NCBI GenBank assembly: GCA_902363735.1
Contig: CABJBA010000004.1
Location: forward strand, 186,001 to 250,000
Length of the DNA stretch: 64,000 bases
From: Clostridiaceae bacterium
GTDB lineage: Bacteria > Bacillota > Clostridia > Lachnospirales > Lachnospiraceae
Direction of reading: 5' to 3'
Shown here piece after piece: positions 61,271-64,000 of this stretch; the stretch's first letter is position 1, and each line of letters begins with the position of its first letter. The notes beneath the pieces were generated by a model. That model was not told the DNA's origin. It saw only the letters and a list, made by a program, of their open reading frames with translations, and ran no database searches. The translations under genes were made by a program, and so were the position numbers.

Positions 61271-62320
61271 TTACCACAATTGTTTTGAATCATCGCTGTA
61301 CTGCATTAGTTCGATTCGATTTCCATCAGGATCGACAATCCAAAACTGCCAGGATTTATCACCGCCTAAATTAATTGATGTGTCAGGTGTAATGCCATTC
61401 GCAATTACAGCATCCCACGCCTGATGAATATCCTCTACCTCTAAACACAGGTGTTGGTATCCAAAAAACTTTGTTAGTTCGCGACACTCCTTTTTCGAGT
61501 CGTCATAATCATAAAACAGCTCCAGATATTGGTGTGGTGCAACCTCTATAAAGTCTAGCCACGGGAGATTTTCATGTCTTTTCAGTTTTTCTATCAGTTG
61601 CGTATTTTTAGTTGTCGCATCGTTTTGCTGTAAGGATTCTGCTAACTGACTATAGGTGGTAGTTGCCACGTTTTTTAACCCCAGACCTTCGCAATAAAAC
61701 TGCTTCATTTCTGCACATGCCCTTACATGGTACGCTACTTGCGTGGTGTACCTGGCAAGCGAGGTATTGTCCTGTGGCTTTGGCGTCAAAGGTAACATGC
61801 CCAATTTTTTGCGTGCAGTTTCGTTGTATTGAGTAAACTGTACCTCATTGCCATCGGGATCGTGCACAGCAATTTCCAGCGAACCATCCACCGTTTTATG
61901 CACATCATTGTATATGGTTACCTCATTTTCAACAAGCCTTGTTTTAATTTCGTTGATGTCATCCACCTCAAAATTCTTTTTAAAATATCCGTAGTACTCG
62001 TTACGATTGCCAAAGTCTTCCCGGCCGCTACCGTCGTCATAAAACAGCTCTAGATACTGCCGATCTGCAAGCTTTAGGTATTGAATCATCACCTCTTCAC
62101 CTCTTATCTCAAAGGAATGCAGATGATCGAGTTGCTCCTGTGTAGGGTTATCGCTAATTCTCCGTTTGAAGCTTGCGGCTAGCTCACCATATGTAGTTGT
62201 AAAAAGCGGTTGCATGCCAATGATATCACCATAGAAGTGTATCATTGCTTGCATATTACGAGCATTAAAGGATGTGTGCCCAATGTTGGTTATATTAACT
62301 GATAAAGACATTTTTTTCAT
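61271..62320 (-). CDS. double-domain VOC-family protein
   Basis: A 349-residue protein with two VOC units. Unit 1 (about 10-170): IGHTSFNARNMQAMIHFYGD, LELFYDDGSG, HDPDGNEVQFTQY. Unit 2 (about 190-345): VAYHVRACAEMKQFYCEGLG, LELFYDYDDS, HLCLEVEDIHQAW, DPDGNRIELMQYS. The His and Glu positions suit metal binding in each. The two halves are alike, pointing to internal duplication. It may be a lyase, dioxygenase or isomerase of the sugar pathway. Two ATGs (62320, 62311) are close together. Confidence 0.88.
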   Translation of the reverse strand: MKKMSLSVNITNIGHTSFNARNMQAMIHFYGDIIGMQPLFTTTYGELAASFKRRISDNPTQEQLDHLHSFEIRGEEVMIQYLKLADRQYLELFYDDGSGREDFGNRNEYYGYFKKNFEVDDINEIKTRLVENEVTIYNDVHKTVDGSLEIAVHDPDGNEVQFTQYNETARKKLGMLPLTPKPQDNTSLARYTTQVAYHVRACAEMKQFYCEGLGLKNVATTTYSQLAESLQQNDATTKNTQLIEKLKRHENLPWLDFIEVAPHQYLELFYDYDDSKKECRELTKFFGYQHLCLEVEDIHQAWDAVIANGITPDTSINLGGDKSWQFWIVDPDGNRIELMQYSDDSKQLW

Positions 62321-62373
62321 TTCCCTTCTTAGTTTTTTATTTTGTCTTCCGGGTTTGCTTTCTTGATACTATA

Positions 62374-63231
62374 TTAAAACCAGTCGCCATAGCCCATTTT
62401 AATCAAATTATCACGACTGATCTTAAGGCTTTCAAATGCGTCACGATCATATGTATCATCCTGCTCAATCAAAAAATACTCGCTGCCACCGGCGAGGCCA
62501 GCCTCAATGCACGCTTTGATTGGCAAGCTGCCCTCACCAACTTCAGCAAATTCGACAATGTCACAGAACTTACTCATGAAGGTTTGGGGATTAAATCCTT
62601 CTTTGGGCAATTCAAACTCTTTAATGCGGTAATCTTTTAAATGCAACAGTCGAATTCGCCCCGCATACTGTTCAACATACTTCACCGGGTTTTCACCACC
62701 ACGGTGAATCCAGTGGATGTCAAGCTCAAAGCCCATATGTTTTGTGGCATCCTTGATGATATCAAGCAGATACTGCCCATCGTACTTCACAAATTCGATA
62801 TGATGGTTGTGGTAGTAAAGATCGATGCCATGTTCTTTTAGGCGCTGAGCCATTTCGTCAGCATGTTTCACAAAATCCAACGCTTTTTCACGACTTCCCA
62901 TGCAAGTTAGTGGCAACATTCCAATTCGCAGCAAATCACAGTTGAGCGCTTTGCAATCCGCTACAATTTTATCAAAATCTGTAGTCAAAAAATCGCCAGT
63001 CACTCCTGGCATCATCGGCTCAAGCGCTGCAGTACAAGCTGCAATTTTGATGCCAAACTCATCACATGCCTTCTTCATGCCTGCAACGTTTTCTTTTGTC
63101 ATAGGGATTTGGCTGACTTCAACACAATGATAGCCCAGCTCTGCGCAGGCTCTTAATGTTCCATATGCCCCCAATTCAGTAATTTTGCCTTTGATGGTGC
63201 TCATCTGGATGCCAATCAATCCTTTTTTCAT
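62374..63231 (-). CDS. sugar phosphate isomerase/epimerase (TIM barrel)
   Basis: A 285-residue xylose-isomerase-like barrel: CVEVSQIPMTKENV, DLYYHNHHIEFVKY (His/Glu region), FELDIHWIHRGGENP, RIRLLHLKDYRI and EVGEGSLPIKACIEA hold the usual Glu/Asp/His ligands. It overlaps the upstream isomerase gene by 4 nt. It is likely an epimerase/isomerase in breakdown of the sugar moved by the GPH symporter. Confidence 0.92.
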   Translation of the reverse strand: MKKGLIGIQMSTIKGKITELGAYGTLRACAELGYHCVEVSQIPMTKENVAGMKKACDEFGIKIAACTAALEPMMPGVTGDFLTTDFDKIVADCKALNCDLLRIGMLPLTCMGSREKALDFVKHADEMAQRLKEHGIDLYYHNHHIEFVKYDGQYLLDIIKDATKHMGFELDIHWIHRGGENPVKYVEQYAGRIRLLHLKDYRIKEFELPKEGFNPQTFMSKFCDIVEFAEVGEGSLPIKACIEAGLAGGSEYFLIEQDDTYDRDAFESLKISRDNLIKMGYGDWF

Positions 63232-64000
63232 TTTGCCCCTCCCGGTAACGTATTCAATATTTTTATCAGTGCATTGTACTGTGCTTTGTATGCCAAACTA
63301 CCAGTTTTAAACTGATTTTCACGGATGATTTCTTTAGCGTCCATTAATTCCAAAGATTGAAGCATTTCAAACAGGACCAGATGCGGTTCTAATGTAAGAA
63401 ACCCATGATACCCATCTTCCAATATCGCCTTGCGCAGTACATGTTCAATTTTTCCCTGCCCGGTGCCACAGACAACATTGGTTCCCTTATTTTTTACGGC
63501 ATCCTTGATATGAAAATACGCAACATATGGCTTGAGGAGCTGGTAGCAAACTTCGGGATCCTCACCGCACTGCACAAAATTGGCAAAATCAAACGCCATT
63601 TTAAAAAATGGGCTTTGTATACTATCCATTAAATCTTTACAGCGCAGTGCGGTGTCTCCATAAATGTCCTTTTCGTTTTCATGAATTGCAACAATTCCAG
63701 CACTGCCAAAAATATCTACGATCTGATATAGTTGTGCTATTATCCTGTCACGCCATGTATCTTGCAGAGTTCCCTTAGGAATATAAAAACTGAACATTCG
63801 CACCAATCGACAATCAAGCAATTGTGCGATTTTGGCAGTGTGACAGCAGCTTTCTAAGGTTGCAGCGAAGCCAGCCTGATTATCAGCAAAGATTTTGCCA
63901 ATTGGCGAGCCCAACGAAGAAACCTTTATTTTATAGTTGTTTAATAATGGTAAAATCAAATTTTGAACTTCTTCTAATGTATAATCGCAAATGTTTTTAC
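63228..64000 (-). CDS. sugar phosphate isomerase/epimerase, 5' end outside window
   Basis: At least 257 codons, open to the right edge; the first visible residues are KNICDYTLEEVQNLILPLLN, so a TTG near 63959 is not the real start. The barrel motifs are KVSSLGSPIGKI, VRMFSFYIPKG, VAIHENEKDIYGD, MAFDFANFVQCGED, AYFHIKDAV and FLTLEPHLVLF. These match the isomerase at 36482-37330 nearly motif for motif, while the neighbour at 62374 is more distant. Confidence 0.9.
   Translation of the reverse strand, partial: KNICDYTLEEVQNLILPLLNNYKIKVSSLGSPIGKIFADNQAGFAATLESCCHTAKIAQLLDCRLVRMFSFYIPKGTLQDTWRDRIIAQLYQIVDIFGSAGIVAIHENEKDIYGDTALRCKDLMDSIQSPFFKMAFDFANFVQCGEDPEVCYQLLKPYVAYFHIKDAVKNKGTNVVCGTGQGKIEHVLRKAILEDGYHGFLTLEPHLVLFEMLQSLELMDAKEIIRENQFKTGSLAYKAQYNALIKILNTLPGGAK

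Overview
The window looks like chromosome of a spore-forming anaerobic Firmicute, most likely a Lachnospiraceae (Clostridium cluster XIVa) species. The reasons are strong GGAGG ribosome sites throughout, consensus TTGACA/TATAAT promoters, an S-box (SAM-I) leader before metK, many OmpR-type two-component pairs next to ABC transporters, several sugar-uptake operons, clostridial families (DUF6062, DUF6273, a DUF3877-like fragment) and a collagen-like surface/exosporium protein. Genus is not decided from sequence alone. Most genes lie on the minus strand. I saw no rRNA, tRNA, CRISPR array or complete insertion sequence.

Region by region. 1-1694: response regulator, soluble histidine kinase and the first codons of an ABC ATPase. 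1858-10439: one minus-strand operon, lacI - GH3 glycosidase - two ABC permeases - solute-binding lipoprotein - FGGY kinase - HAD phosphatase, with a perfect LacI-type palindrome just after the -10 and a terminator at the end. 10577-14012: glutathione peroxidase, a possible 53-codon ORF, a Crp/Fnr regulator divergent from a YczE-like membrane protein, an acetyltransferase, and a gene-poor stretch. 14013-19060: response regulator/kinase/ABC module of the antimicrobial-peptide type, with three tandem 11-bp repeats in front of the ABC genes. 19095-27983: accessory region with hypothetical, truncated and metabolic genes and a diguanylate cyclase with an extracytoplasmic sensor domain. 28041-36473: rlmD, a cluster of palindromes, a DEAD-box helicase, a CorA-like transporter, and a polar amino-acid ABC operon ending in a cytidylate-kinase-like gene. 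36482-40497: two Gfo/Idh/MocA dehydrogenases plus a sugar-phosphate isomerase, divergent from an AraC regulator. 40505-43474: kinase, regulator and a DUF6062 protein. 43615-45944: an aminotransferase/aspartate dehydrogenase pair behind a consensus promoter with a leader of about 190 nt.

46033-53977 is a hexitol-type PTS operon: two tandem mannitol-family EIICB proteins, an MtlR-like PRD activator, EIIA, a PfkB sugar-phosphate kinase and a sorbose-1-phosphate-reductase-like dehydrogenase. Two promoters, one before the first EIICB and one before EIIA, share the same layout: inverted repeat ATTTGGC...GCCAAAT, 15 nt, TTGAAA, 18 nt, TATAAT. This is the clearest regulatory design in the window.

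54041-56927: a WYL regulator, a VOC protein, and metK under a SAM-I riboswitch. 57635-58816: a collagen-like gene with a ten-cysteine head and 45-bp tandem repeats but no C-terminal globular domain. 58817-59747 is a graveyard: the 3' end of a PfkB kinase gene and the 5' part of a group II intron lying 3 nt beyond a terminator stem. 59749-64000: GPH-family symporter, double VOC-domain protein and two TIM-barrel sugar isomerase/epimerase genes, the last cut by the window edge.
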